A DNA stretch of 64,000 nucleotides from Myxococcus stipitatus (GTDB taxonomy: Bacteria; Myxococcota; Myxococcia; Myxococcales; Myxococcaceae): NCBI RefSeq assembly GCF_038561935.1, contig NZ_CP102770.1, positions 434,001 to 498,000 on the forward strand, in the 5' to 3' direction. The position numbers and the translations under genes are program-made. Numbering within the stretch: position 1 is the first letter of the stretch; each line of letters starts with the position of its first letter. Positions 45,420-53,892 of this stretch are shown in pieces. The notes under the pieces are model-generated. The model made no database searches. It was not told where the DNA came from and was given only the letters and a program-made list of their open reading frames with translations.

Positions 45420-48400
45420 CGCGGCAACCTCCCGTCCGGAATCGGGTCGTACACGAGAACCCGTGAGCGCATGCTCCCTGGGTTCGCCGCGCCATTGTTC
45501 CACTTGTCATCGCCAATCATCTTCATTTCACCCGTGGCGGTGAGCGCGAACACATGTTGGTCATGCACCACCGGCGCACTCACTCCGTGCCCCTGCAAGG
45601 AGGTGCTGGTCACCGCCGACCGGCCATTGCCGTCTGGCAGCTGCTGCGCCTGATAGAACTTGCCGCTCTCCGTCTCACTCAGGTTGCACAGGTCCGCGGA
45701 CGTGCCCACGGCCGTGGTGGCGTGGACCTTGTCACCACTGAGCGACACGCCACCCCAGACAACCTGGCCGGGGTCCAGCGGCTCCACCCAGAGCGGCTCG
45801 AGCAACTCGCAGGCGCCGGTGCCATCCGGGTTCGCATCCTCGAAGGCCATCAGGTGGTAGCGGTAGTTGGCCTTGTTCGACGGTCCGTCGCCGAACTCAT
45901 CCGGGTTGTCGGCGGTGCCGAAGTAGAAGCGCACCTTCGTCGTGCCCTCCCGGACCACCCGCACCGCGATGTTCGAGTAGATCTGCTGGAAGTGGGCCGT
46001 GCCCGCGGGATTGCCCGCCAACGTGCTGTCGGTGGCGGCGACCGGCGCACTGGCCACCTTGCAGGTCTTCACCCTGCGCCCCAGAAGCCGGGAGGTGGAG
46101 ATGTCAACCAGGTTGATGCGATAGACGCTGCCGGCCGTGGTGGGGACGTAGATGACGTCGTAGTTGCCATCCCGGTCGAGGTCCACCAGCGCGCTCTCCG
46201 CCGCGACGCCGGAGCCGTTGTCCAGGGTGATGACGCCTGCGTTCTGGCCCGTGGCTCCATTGCCGTAGCTGAGCGGCTGGCCGGTCTTCATGTCGAGAAT
46301 GTAGAGCGCGCCAGCACGGCCCCCTGCGGGGACGTAGTCGGTGCCGACAATGGCGGCCCACACGGACTCGTCGGCGGAGCCCCAGCTCAGTCTCGCCACG
46401 GAGGGGGCGTGGCGAGAGCCCGTGCCATCCGGAATCTGCACGGCTGGATTGGCATTCGCCGCCGCGGTGAAGGCGTTGAGGCGGGCGGTGTCAGCCAGGT
46501 TGAACTCCCACAAAGGCAAGGGGAAGTAGCTCGCCTCCGGGTCGGTGATGTCGAGCGCGAAGACCACGGGGCTGCTGCGGCCAGACGCGGAGACGAGCAC
46601 CGTCTTTGCGCCCTCGGTCTTCGACTCGGTGGTCCGGGGCGTCCACGCGGGCTGGCCTGGAATTCCGAAGTCCACGTTGGCGATGGTCGGCGAGGCATCC
46701 ATCTGCGGCTTCGGTGGGTTGTTCAGGCTCACGTGCTGGACGTAGCTGTGGACGTACCGGTCGAGCAGCATGCGCGGCAGGTACGCGAACTCTTCTTCAC
46801 CGGAGCCGTACTTGCGCGCGACGGGGGATGGGGCGCAGCTCGAGCTCACGGGCTCGAAGAAGCCACGCAGCTGGAAGGTGCCGGCGCACGGGTCCGTGGC
46901 CCCGTTGCGGAACGCTCCTGTATCGAAGGCATGCAGGAAGCCGTTCATCGTTCCCACGTAGGCCAGCGTGGGGCGGTCCTTGAAGCGGTCCATGAAGTTG
47001 CGCCGGTACTCGTCACGCTCGGTCGGGCGCGTATTCAGGGCCCAGGTGTCCAGGTACGGCGGCACGGCGATGGCCACCGTCGACAGGTTGATGCCGCCCA
47101 TCTGCCAGGGGCGCTTCACGTTGGAGGGCGCGGGGGTGTGTCGGTCTTCCCAGCCATAAATCCACTCGCGCAGGAAGTTGCGGTCGTTCTCCTCACCGGT
47201 GATGTGCTTCGACAAGGGGAGCGTGATGGTCGGCGTGCCGCAGATGTCATCATCGTTCAGGTCGTAGACGTAGCGACCATTGGCGAAGGTGTCACAGAGC
47301 GAGTCCGGGAAGAGGGGGCTGGTGCTGTCGCCATCCTCCATCTCCTTGCTGACGGTGGTGCGGCTGCCGTTGCTCGCCATGGTGTAGAGCTTGCGGTCGA
47401 GTGGATTGTCCCCGTTGCGGAAGGACAGGGCCATCACCTGGCCCGCATCCCAGCGCTGGGTGACTGTCGTCTGGTTGGGCGTCTCCGGGTTGTAGAGCGA
47501 CCGGAAGTAGAGCCTGCCGCGCAGCGAATAGTCCTTGCGATGGTCATACGCGCGGACGGCCGGCGCGGGCAGGCCCGTTCCTGGCCAGTTCTGTCCCCAA
47601 GCCTTGCCCGGAGTCTCATTCACACCCCAGACGATGGCGTTGCCCACCGCGGACGGCGAGGAGCGCGAGTAGCTGCCCGCGCGCACGGCCTGGTAGCCCA
47701 CGTTGACGTTGTTGATGACAGGCACACACGACTCGTTGGGGCTGGTGATGTTCACCTTCCAGCAGAGCTGCGAGCCGGTGTAGCCGAGTTCCAGCAGGTC
47801 GATCTCCTTGGTCTTCTGCGTCGGAGTGTCGAACGGCACCGGAATCCAGAAGGGGTCGGGATTCGGCGTGCACGTCGCGCCGGCACCGGTTCCTGTGCAG
47901 ATGTTGCAGTCCACCGCGATGGAGTACTGGATGCTGGGGGGCGTGGAGTTGGGGCGAGTGCACGCACCGGCGACCGTCTCCGTCCAGCACGAGGTGCCGA
48001 CCTGGCGACACGCCGGAGACGTCCGAGGGCTGGGGGGCACCGTGTCGTCCTCTCGCGTGAAGCGAACGCGGGTGATGACGAAGTCCTCTGCATTCTGGGG
48101 AGAGATGTCTCCGCCAATGCCTCCCGACATGTCTCCGGACGTATTGACGCCGCCGTTCACCTTGTTGATGACGAACACCACGTCGTTGAAGTCTCGGTCA
48201 CCACCGCCGGGGATGTCCTCGAACCCCAGGATCCAGCGGAAGCGGTCCGTCGTGGGCGCGCCGACGATGACGTGAGGCATGGCGTTTCGTGTGCCCGAGG
48301 GACGGGTCACCTGAACGCGCTCCATGGGCATGTCCAGGAAGTTGTACGTGGCCTCATTCTTCAGCCGGTGGAGGGCGGTGCCGACCGAGGTCTTCGGTCC

Positions 48401-49711
48401 GTCCAGCCAACCGCAGAGGTACTCTGAGGTGGTGCCCACCCGGCACGAGTCCCCCGTATCGTTGTTGGGGTCGTCCCGGTTGCAGCCTGATTCGTAGGCG
48501 CAACCAATGTTGCGCGCGGCCACGACCGTGTCGTCATCGGCGTTCTGGTCCAGGTTCCATTCCGCCTTGGAGAAGAAGACCGAGATGGGCGAGCGGATAT
48601 GGATGAGGCACTTGCCGGCCGAGTCTTGCTTGAGGCAGGGGTAGACGTTGCCGGCACCCGTTGGACCCGGGGAGTGGTTCGAGTCGTAGTAGACGACCAG
48701 GAAGAAGACGATCTCCCTCCCACCCTTGATGATGCCCAGGTCCACGGTGCGGTCGTTGAGCGTCAATCCAGGGTCGGGGTTGACCGCTCGGACGACGCCG
48801 CGGTTGTCGTACTTCGAGACGTCGTAGTCCGGGACGCCGTTGTCTCCGTACTCATCGATATCGCCCACGGGGGCGAGCCCACCGTAGGTGGTCTCCTGGC
48901 CGTCGTCATCGGCGAGCAGGAAGACCATCTGCCCGATGCCCTTGCCTCCGTTGGCCGGGTCCTTGGGCTCGAGCAGGTTCGGAATCCGAGGGAACAGGCC
49001 CCTGTCGGAGTAGGAGTTCGCGGCGGCGTTCCCCGAGCCGTTCGCCCGGCCCACCACGTCCGCCTTGATGGTGGTCGTGGTCTTGTTGGGGCGGGCATCC
49101 GCGATGGCGTTGTTCACCACATGTGTCGCCGCGCAGTCGTCCCGCATGGCGATTTCAGGTTCGTAATAGGACTTGCCGCCCAGGTCGGTGAACGTCCTCG
49201 TGCAGCGCCGGTTGGGAGCGCCCAGCGCGGTGCGAGGGCCGACGTACCTGTCCGTATCGGTGGCGGACTGGACGTTGAAGAGGTCCTCGTGCAGGTCGAG
49301 GATGCCGTTGTTGTTGGCATCCAGCAGAGTCCCGCTGGCGTTCACGTAGCCCGCCGTGATGGCCTCATCCAGGTAGAGATAGCCCAGTGCATGTGAGGCA
49401 CCGGCGGACTCGAACACATAGCTGATAGTGACGCGCTGGTCGAAGGGGAAGGAGATTTCTTCGGCGTCGAGCTCGACCTGATTGGTATTGAGCTGGAGGT
49501 ATCCGTTGGGCCCCGGGTTGCGGATGAGGATGGGGTCCTTGAGGGGATTGCCTCCGGAGGACATGGAGCCGTAGCCAGACCCTGGTGTCTTGAAGCCCGC
49601 CTGGCGGTCTTGGTCCAGGTGTGACTCACACAGGTTGGCGACCTGCTGGGCTTGCGTGGAGGACGCGCCCAACAGGAGAAGAACCGCGAGGCTTTGAATG
49701 AGGGTTCGCAT
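45416..49711 (-). CDS. pilY1: PilY1-type pilus tip adhesin (1431 aa)
   Basis: Signal peptide (LIQSLAVLLLLGASSTQAQQ) to about residue 22. The N-terminal half carries a DUF4114-like motif near residues 497-515 (GFEDIPGGGDRDFNDVVFV). The C-terminal half is the conserved PilC/PilY propeller: LAYVGTMNGFLHAFDTG, FAYLPRMLLDRYVH, ASPTIANVDFG, VLVSASGRSSPVVFALDI and the calcium loop D1177-x-D1179-x-D1181-G-N1183-x-D1185 (DLDRDGNYD). PilY1 sits on the minor pilins at the pilus tip, promotes extension and mediates adhesion, with calcium dependence. Its start codon shares a base with the stop of the tfcP-like gene. Confidence 0.93.
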   Translation of the reverse strand: MRTLIQSLAVLLLLGASSTQAQQVANLCESHLDQDRQAGFKTPGSGYGSMSSGGNPLKDPILIRNPGPNGYLQLNTNQVELDAEEISFPFDQRVTISYVFESAGASHALGYLYLDEAITAGYVNASGTLLDANNNGILDLHEDLFNVQSATDTDRYVGPRTALGAPNRRCTRTFTDLGGKSYYEPEIAMRDDCAATHVVNNAIADARPNKTTTTIKADVVGRANGSGNAAANSYSDRGLFPRIPNLLEPKDPANGGKGIGQMVFLLADDDGQETTYGGLAPVGDIDEYGDNGVPDYDVSKYDNRGVVRAVNPDPGLTLNDRTVDLGIIKGGREIVFFLVVYYDSNHSPGPTGAGNVYPCLKQDSAGKCLIHIRSPISVFFSKAEWNLDQNADDDTVVAARNIGCAYESGCNRDDPNNDTGDSCRVGTTSEYLCGWLDGPKTSVGTALHRLKNEATYNFLDMPMERVQVTRPSGTRNAMPHVIVGAPTTDRFRWILGFEDIPGGGDRDFNDVVFVINKVNGGVNTSGDMSGGIGGDISPQNAEDFVITRVRFTREDDTVPPSPRTSPACRQVGTSCWTETVAGACTRPNSTPPSIQYSIAVDCNICTGTGAGATCTPNPDPFWIPVPFDTPTQKTKEIDLLELGYTGSQLCWKVNITSPNESCVPVINNVNVGYQAVRAGSYSRSSPSAVGNAIVWGVNETPGKAWGQNWPGTGLPAPAVRAYDHRKDYSLRGRLYFRSLYNPETPNQTTVTQRWDAGQVMALSFRNGDNPLDRKLYTMASNGSRTTVSKEMEDGDSTSPLFPDSLCDTFANGRYVYDLNDDDICGTPTITLPLSKHITGEENDRNFLREWIYGWEDRHTPAPSNVKRPWQMGGINLSTVAIAVPPYLDTWALNTRPTERDEYRRNFMDRFKDRPTLAYVGTMNGFLHAFDTGAFRNGATDPCAGTFQLRGFFEPVSSSCAPSPVARKYGSGEEEFAYLPRMLLDRYVHSYVQHVSLNNPPKPQMDASPTIANVDFGIPGQPAWTPRTTESKTEGAKTVLVSASGRSSPVVFALDITDPEASYFPLPLWEFNLADTARLNAFTAAANANPAVQIPDGTGSRHAPSVARLSWGSADESVWAAIVGTDYVPAGGRAGALYILDMKTGQPLSYGNGATGQNAGVITLDNGSGVAAESALVDLDRDGNYDVIYVPTTAGSVYRINLVDISTSRLLGRRVKTCKVASAPVAATDSTLAGNPAGTAHFQQIYSNIAVRVVREGTTKVRFYFGTADNPDEFGDGPSNKANYRYHLMAFEDANPDGTGACELLEPLWVEPLDPGQVVWGGVSLSGDKVHATTAVGTSADLCNLSETESGKFYQAQQLPDGNGRSAVTSTSLQGHGVSAPVVHDQHVFALTATGEMKMIGDDKWNNGAANPGSMRSRVLVYDPIPDGRLPR

Positions 49712-50181
49712 TACTTCTTCCCCTGGTCTGGGCGGGACGAAGAGGGATGGGGCGACGCGCGCTTCTTCGCGCGGCGGGTGGAGAGCTCTTCCGCGAGCTG
49801 CTGCTGCAACAGCTCTTCACGCGTCGGTGGAGGCGGCCGGGCACTGAGCAGCAGGTAGGCATGCACCTGGTCCCGCTCGGCGGGCGTGATGCCTCGTGTG
49901 TCGCACCGGGTGTTCTTCTGGACCTGGCTGGGGGCCTGAATCCAGGCCTGGAGCTGCTCGGGCGTGCGCTTGTGGACGAGGTCACCCAGCTCGTACCGGC
50001 GTTCACCCTGTTGCCGAGTGGTCGCGGGGGCACCCGTCTTGTTGAACTGCTGTTGCTGCGCGACGGGGGGCGTGACGGTGTGGCAGCCCGCGCAGGCTCT
50101 GTCGAAGGCGTTCTTTCCCGTGTCATTGGCATGGGAAAGGCCTGGCAACAACATGAGCGCGAGGAGAGGGATGGATTTCAT
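49711..50181 (-). CDS. tfcP: TfcP-like non-canonical cytochrome c (156 aa)
   Basis: Signal peptide MKSIPLLALMLLPGLSHAN, then heme-binding CAGCH (Cys30, Cys33, His34). The mature chain has no methionine. The place where a class I cytochrome has its distal Met is occupied by Cys93 in KNTRCDTRGITPAERDQVHAYL, implying His34/Cys93 ligation. The C-terminus is a charged, Pro-rich tail (about 115-156). In Myxococcus xanthus, TfcP is a pilus-cluster cytochrome with His/Cys ligation that aids calcium binding by PilY1. Position directly before pilY1, with a 1-bp overlap, supports orthology; the role here is inferred. Confidence 0.85.
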   Translation of the reverse strand: MKSIPLLALMLLPGLSHANDTGKNAFDRACAGCHTVTPPVAQQQQFNKTGAPATTRQQGERRYELGDLVHKRTPEQLQAWIQAPSQVQKNTRCDTRGITPAERDQVHAYLLLSARPPPPTREELLQQQLAEELSTRRAKKRASPHPSSSRPDQGKK

Positions 50182-50205
50182 GGGGAACTCGCTGGACTGC
50201 GGGTC

Positions 50206-50916
50206 CTACGGAAGGGTGCGCACGACGCTGGTGTCGGGGGCGCTCTGGTCTTGACTGTTATTGAAGGTGTTGTCCGGGCCGCAGCCTCGGCTGGTGCAGC
50301 CAGGGCTGTTGGCCACGGGGGCGTTCTGGTTGGAGACGAGCGCTTGGACGATGGCTCTCGTGGGACGACCCTGGGCGTTCACGACTTCGCCGACCGCGGC
50401 AATCCACACCTGCCCATTGGCGTCGGTGGTTTCGCTCCCGTCGTCGACGTCATCGCGCACGAAGACGCGGTAACGCACGTTGTTCTGCTCGGGGTAGTCG
50501 ACGTACGGCTCTCCTCCCGCGCTGGCTTTCTCCTCCGGCGGCAGCGTGGTCGGCGACAAGCTCAGGTAGTTCCAGCCGCCCGGGCCTGTTCCTGGCAGGA
50601 GCTCTCGCCAGGCGGGATTTGCGCCCGCGATTCCGACGTCCGTGACGATGGCGCCAGTCAGGTCCGTGAGCACCTGCCCATAACGCTGGTCGTTGCCCAG
50701 CCGCAGCCGGATGGCCTCGCGTCCTTCGGCCAGACCCGCCTCCGCCGCGAAGAAGGCTTCCTTCTGCCGACGCGCATCCGCCTGGGTGTCCGCCTCGCGT
50801 CCCACCACCCGGTAGCTCAGCATCACCGCCATGGTCACGACGAGGACGACCCCCAGTGCGACGAGCAGCGTGAATCCCCGGTTCGCTCGGCTCCGGGCCT
50901 TGTTCTGGGACGGCAT
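50206..50916 (-). CDS. pilX: PilX-family minor pilin (236 aa)
   Basis: N-terminus KARSRANRGFTLLVALGVVLVVTMAVMLSYRVVGREADTQADA: leader, G/F cleavage site and PilX-type helix. The residue normally Glu5 is Val, as in many PilX/GspK-like pilins, suggesting a position at the tip of the priming complex. FFAAEAGLAEGREAIRLRL follows the helix, as in PilX. The C-terminus ends with CTSRGCGP, a possible disulfide, and a disordered tail. It is the first gene of the operon, with GAGGAGCAGTGAG before the ATG and a sigma-54 promoter element about 60 bp upstream. Confidence 0.83.
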   Translation of the reverse strand: MPSQNKARSRANRGFTLLVALGVVLVVTMAVMLSYRVVGREADTQADARRQKEAFFAAEAGLAEGREAIRLRLGNDQRYGQVLTDLTGAIVTDVGIAGANPAWRELLPGTGPGGWNYLSLSPTTLPPEEKASAGGEPYVDYPEQNNVRYRVFVRDDVDDGSETTDANGQVWIAAVGEVVNAQGRPTRAIVQALVSNQNAPVANSPGCTSRGCGPDNTFNNSQDQSAPDTSVVRTLP

Positions 50917-50973
50917 CTCACTGCTCCTCTGCCCCCGCCCCAAGCGGGGGAGTGGTGGAATTCTCGTACATTT

Positions 50974-50989
50974 AGCAACCCATGTGCCC
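50974..50989 (-). promoter_or_regulatory. Sigma-54 promoter of the minor-pilin/pilY1 operon
   Basis: On the minus strand, 50989 to 50974 reads GGGCACATGGGTTGCT. It matches the consensus TGGCACNNNNNTTGCW at every position except the first, with GG and GC exactly 10 bp apart. Transcription should begin near 50963, giving a leader of about 47 nt before the pilX ATG at 50916. Sigma-54 control fits the known control of type IV pilus genes in myxobacteria. Confidence 0.62.
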
Positions 50990-51062
50990 ACGACATCAAG
51001 GTTCTAACCCTCTGGAATTCTTTGAGTGCGAGGAACTCCAACCCTGGGTCTGAGGCACCGAT

Positions 51063-51085
51063 GACCTCGCAAAAAGTGCGAGGTC
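51063..51085 (-). terminator. Hairpin after the Mut7-C gene
   Basis: GACCTCGCA (51063-51071) pairs with TGCGAGGTC (51077-51085) over 9 bp, loop AAAAG. It begins 22 bp past the stop of the Mut7-C gene in its direction of transcription, separating it from the pilX promoter. No T-tract. Confidence 0.5.
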
Positions 51086-51107
51086 CCCTTGGTTTGCATG
51101 GCGTGGA

Positions 51108-51821
51108 TCAGCCTTCCTGGGCTTCCAAGGTGCGCAGCCGGTCCACCAAGGCCTGCATCCGTTCCTGGTGGGTGCCGGCCCAGAAGACCCGGCGGCAGTC
51201 GGGGCACTGCTGGAAGCGCGAGTGCCGCTCCGCGATGCCTTCTGGGATGCGTCCCACCACCTCATGTGGTGCCGCCGGACTCAGGGGCGCATTGCAGGCG
51301 ATGCACCGGGAGAACGGACTCATCCGCGCCCCCAGCCCATACCGCCGGACCACCTCCACCAGCTGCTCCGCCGGGTCCGTCGCGCGCGGGAAGTAGCCCA
51401 GGCGCACCTCTCCCCGCTTGAGCACGCCGATGTCTCGCGTCAGCAGGATGCGTCCCTCGGAGCTCGACACACGCGCCAGCTCGTCGTCCTGGTAGTCATT
51501 CCGCCAGAGCGTGTCGAAGCCCAGCATCCGGAGGAACCCCGACAGCCGCCCCAGCCCCACATCCAGGAGGAAGCGGGGCACCCCCTCCACCGCTCCCTGC
51601 GACGGAAAGACCTCCACCCGTGAGCCGGGCGCAAGCCGGTGTCCGAGCTCCACCGGGACACCGTCGACGCGCACCTCGCCCATCTCGGGATGCGGCGGCC
51701 CCAGTGACTCGAGGAGATCCTTGACGGCCGGCGAGCCCAGGGGCGTCACCTCCAGCTCCGTGCCTCGTTTCTCGGGGGGAAGGAAGTCGTTCAGCCTCCC
51801 CTGGAAGCGCACGCTCACCAC
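51108..51821 (-). CDS. MoaD/ThiS-like plus Mut7-C RNase-domain protein (237 aa)
   Basis: GTG start at 51821. Residues about 1-78 are a ubiquitin-like fold (VSVRFQGRLNDFLPPEKRG, VRVDGVPVELGHRLAPGSRVEVFP) without the terminal GG of active MoaD/ThiS. Residues about 80-235 form a Mut7-C (PIN-like) domain: RFLLDVGLGRLSGFLRMLGFDTLW, GRILLTRDIGVLKRG, RCIACNAPL and the zinc motif CPDCRRVFWAGTHQERM. The family is predicted to be a ribonuclease or nucleic-acid-binding module. No operon partner; cytoplasmic. Confidence 0.88.
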   Translation of the reverse strand: MVSVRFQGRLNDFLPPEKRGTELEVTPLGSPAVKDLLESLGPPHPEMGEVRVDGVPVELGHRLAPGSRVEVFPSQGAVEGVPRFLLDVGLGRLSGFLRMLGFDTLWRNDYQDDELARVSSSEGRILLTRDIGVLKRGEVRLGYFPRATDPAEQLVEVVRRYGLGARMSPFSRCIACNAPLSPAAPHEVVGRIPEGIAERHSRFQQCPDCRRVFWAGTHQERMQALVDRLRTLEAQEG

Positions 51822-51905
51822 GGGCAGGGACTCCAGGCGCCACGCGGCGCAGAGACGGGGATGCTGGGCGGAGTGGGCATCAGGGTGAACCGTGACTCAT
51901 GTTTC

Positions 51906-51932
51906 ACCGCTGTAAACGTACGAATCAGCGGT
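51906..51932. promoter_or_regulatory. Inverted repeat upstream of the nuclease-lipoprotein gene
   Basis: ACCGCTG (51906-51912) and CAGCGGT (51926-51932) are perfectly complementary, separated by 13 bp. They lie between the divergent Mut7-C and lipoprotein starts. A TATACT at 51964-51969 downstream could be a -10 element, but no good -35 fits. The symmetry suggests an operator. Confidence 0.35.
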
Positions 51933-52043
51933 ATGTCGCGGGACTGTAACTCGACAGGTCCACTATACTGCGCAGCCTATCCGCGTGCCGGTCGCAGGCG
52001 GAGCCAACCCTTTGAACCGTCACCTCGGAAGCAGGCCGGGCGC

Positions 52044-53456
52044 ATGAAAAAGACTCTTTCCTATCTCGCGTGTGCGTCGATGACGCTCACGCTGTTTGCT
52101 CTTGCGTGCGGAGACTCCAAGCCGCCCAAGGTCCCGCATCCCACCGAGGACGGCGGTGTCCTGTGGAAGGAGTGCAACCCGAGCCTGGCGTCGCCGTGTG
52201 CCACGGGCGAGGAGTGCCGCATCGTCCCGCACTACGACCGCGCCGTCTGTGTTCGCCCCTGCGATGCGCAGACCGCGTGTGGCACGTCGGAGGCGGCGTG
52301 CTGCCCCATCGGTGGCGAGGGCACGGCGTCCTACTGTCTCCCCACCGAGGCGTGCACTTCGGGTGGCCAGGATGACGGCGGCCCCGGCAGGGATGACGGC
52401 GGCGAGACGCCTGACGCGGGTGACTCGGGCACCAACACCGACTCCGGCACCGACGCAGGTCCTGTCACGGACGCGGGCACGGATACCGACGCCGGCACCG
52501 ACGCGGGTCCTGTCACGGACGCGGGCACGGACACGGATGGAGGCACCTCCACGGACGCGGGCACGGACACGGATGGAGGCATCTCCACGGACGCGGGCAC
52601 GGACACGGACGCGGGCATCGACGCGGGTCCTGCCACGGACGCGGGCACCGACGCGGGCTCGAGCGGCGGCTCCACGCACATCCGCATCATGGCGTCGAAC
52701 CTCACCAGCGGGAACGGTCAGGACTACGACCCGGGCCACGGCATCCGGCTGATGCAGGGCGTGAAGCCCGACGTCGTGCTCATCCAGGAGTTCAACTACA
52801 AGAGCAACTCCGCGGCGGATCTCCGCGAGATGGTGCAGACGACGTTCGGCGCGGGCTTCTCGTACTACCAGGAGCCGGGCGCGCAGATTCCCAACGGCAT
52901 CATCAGCCGCTGGCCTATCATCGAGTCCGGCGAGTGGAAGGACGTGGAGGTCGGCAACCGTGACTTCGCGTGGGCGCGCATCGACATCCCCGGGCCGAAG
53001 GACCTCTGGGCCGTGAGCGTGCACCTGCTGACCCGCAACTCTGACGTGCGCAACACCGAGGCGCGCAACCTCGTCAACTACATCCGGGCGAATGTCCCCG
53101 AGGGCGACTACCTGGTCATCGGTGGCGACCTCAACACCGGCTCCTTCGACGAGCCCTGCTTCGACACGTTCGAGGCTGTGGTCGTCGCCTCCGGGCCGTA
53201 CCCCGCGGACCACGCTGGCAAGACGGGCACCAACGCCGCGCGCGCCAAGCCCTATGACCACGTGCTGGCGGACGCGGACCTGAACCAGTACCACACGGCC
53301 ACCGTCATCGGCTCCAGCCGGTTCCCGAATGGCCTGGTGCTCGACAGCCGCGTCTACACCCCGCTCTCGGAGATTGCCCCGGTGCAGGCGGGTGACAGCG
53401 CCGCGTCCAACATGCAGCACATGGGCGTGGTGAAGGACTTCGTCGTCCCGAACTAG
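52044..53456 (+). CDS. Surface lipoprotein with endonuclease/exonuclease/phosphatase domain (470 aa)
   Basis: Starts MKKTLSYLACASMTLTLFALACGDS: lipobox LALAC-like, with lipid at the Cys before GDS. Residues about 37-115 hold ten or more Cys in pairs, likely a disulfide-rich knot (CNPSLASPCATGEEC, CDAQTACGTSEAACC). Residues about 118-210 are a Thr/Asp/Ala/Gly stalk of TDAGTD-type repeats. Residues about 215-470 have the EEP fold: IRIMASNLTSGNG, VVLIQEFNY, LWAVSVHLLT, YLVIGGDLNTGSF and the final His-containing MQHMGVVKDFVV. It is a candidate nuclease or phosphodiesterase displayed on the cell surface. Confidence 0.85.
   Translation: MKKTLSYLACASMTLTLFALACGDSKPPKVPHPTEDGGVLWKECNPSLASPCATGEECRIVPHYDRAVCVRPCDAQTACGTSEAACCPIGGEGTASYCLPTEACTSGGQDDGGPGRDDGGETPDAGDSGTNTDSGTDAGPVTDAGTDTDAGTDAGPVTDAGTDTDGGTSTDAGTDTDGGISTDAGTDTDAGIDAGPATDAGTDAGSSGGSTHIRIMASNLTSGNGQDYDPGHGIRLMQGVKPDVVLIQEFNYKSNSAADLREMVQTTFGAGFSYYQEPGAQIPNGIISRWPIIESGEWKDVEVGNRDFAWARIDIPGPKDLWAVSVHLLTRNSDVRNTEARNLVNYIRANVPEGDYLVIGGDLNTGSFDEPCFDTFEAVVVASGPYPADHAGKTGTNAARAKPYDHVLADADLNQYHTATVIGSSRFPNGLVLDSRVYTPLSEIAPVQAGDSAASNMQHMGVVKDFVVPN
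52410..52670 (+). repeat. Tandem codon repeats for the TD-rich stalk
   Basis: The stretch GACGCGGGCACGGACACGGA and near variants recur in frame, with 48-bp and 36-bp units encoding PVTDAGTDTD and STDAGTDTDG blocks. The DNA is slippage-prone and the number of units probably varies between strains. Confidence 0.75.
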
Positions 53457-53481
53457 CCGCTCGGCTGGATGGACACCCAGG

Positions 53482-53509
53482 CGCGGCGACCCATGCTGGG
53501 GTCGCCGCG
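53482..53509. terminator. Bidirectional terminator hairpin
   Basis: CGCGGCGACCC (53482-53492) pairs perfectly with GGGTCGCCGCG (53499-53509), 11 bp with a 6-nt loop. It lies between the stop codons of the convergent nuclease lipoprotein and DUF1279-like genes. Confidence 0.75.
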
Positions 53510-53514
53510 TCGGG

Positions 53515-53892
53515 TCAGGGTTGCCACTTGTGCTTGTTGCGCTCGAGGAATCGGGCCACGACCGGGATGCGAGCGATGAGCGGCGTGAGCACGAACACCG
53601 CCGCGAACCGCAGGGGCTTCACCACCTGCGTGGCAGCGTAGGCCGCGGCGAGGGTGCCCGCCTTCGCGCCCGCGCTGGACGGCTGGAAGCCCAGCTCGAT
53701 GGCCACGTAGAAGCCCGCGAGCATCAGCCCGAGGAGGGCGAAGTTCGTCACGATGGCCACCGGGCCGTACTCCAGCATCAGGTTCTTGAAGCGCGCCATC
53801 AGCGACGGCTTCTCGGCCGATGCCGTCTGGGTCGGCGCGGGTGGGGATGTGTCGGAGACTGGGGGATTCACGGGAGGCTCAACAGGCGACAT
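53515..53892 (-). CDS. DUF1279/FAM210-like membrane protein (125 aa)
   Basis: Met at 53892 starts a Pro/Thr-rich, disordered N-terminus (about 1-28). Then SLMARFKNLMLEYGPVAIVTNFALLGLMLAGFYVAIELGF is the FAM210/DUF1279 signature with one membrane helix, followed by a second helical segment (AAYAATQVVKPLRFAAVFVLTPLIARI) and a basic end (RFLERNKHKWQP). Eukaryotic members are mitochondrial and of limited known function; bacterial members are uncharacterised. It diverges from lspA (122 bp between starts). Confidence 0.8.
   Translation of the reverse strand: MSPVEPPVNPPVSDTSPPAPTQTASAEKPSLMARFKNLMLEYGPVAIVTNFALLGLMLAGFYVAIELGFQPSSAGAKAGTLAAAYAATQVVKPLRFAAVFVLTPLIARIPVVARFLERNKHKWQP

Noticed and set aside
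45554..48427. Long open frame on the plus strand (about 950 codons) opposite pilY1
   Set aside because: Composition is Arg/Gly/His/Val-rich with no motif, while pilY1 on the other strand has a signal peptide, DUF4114-like and propeller motifs.
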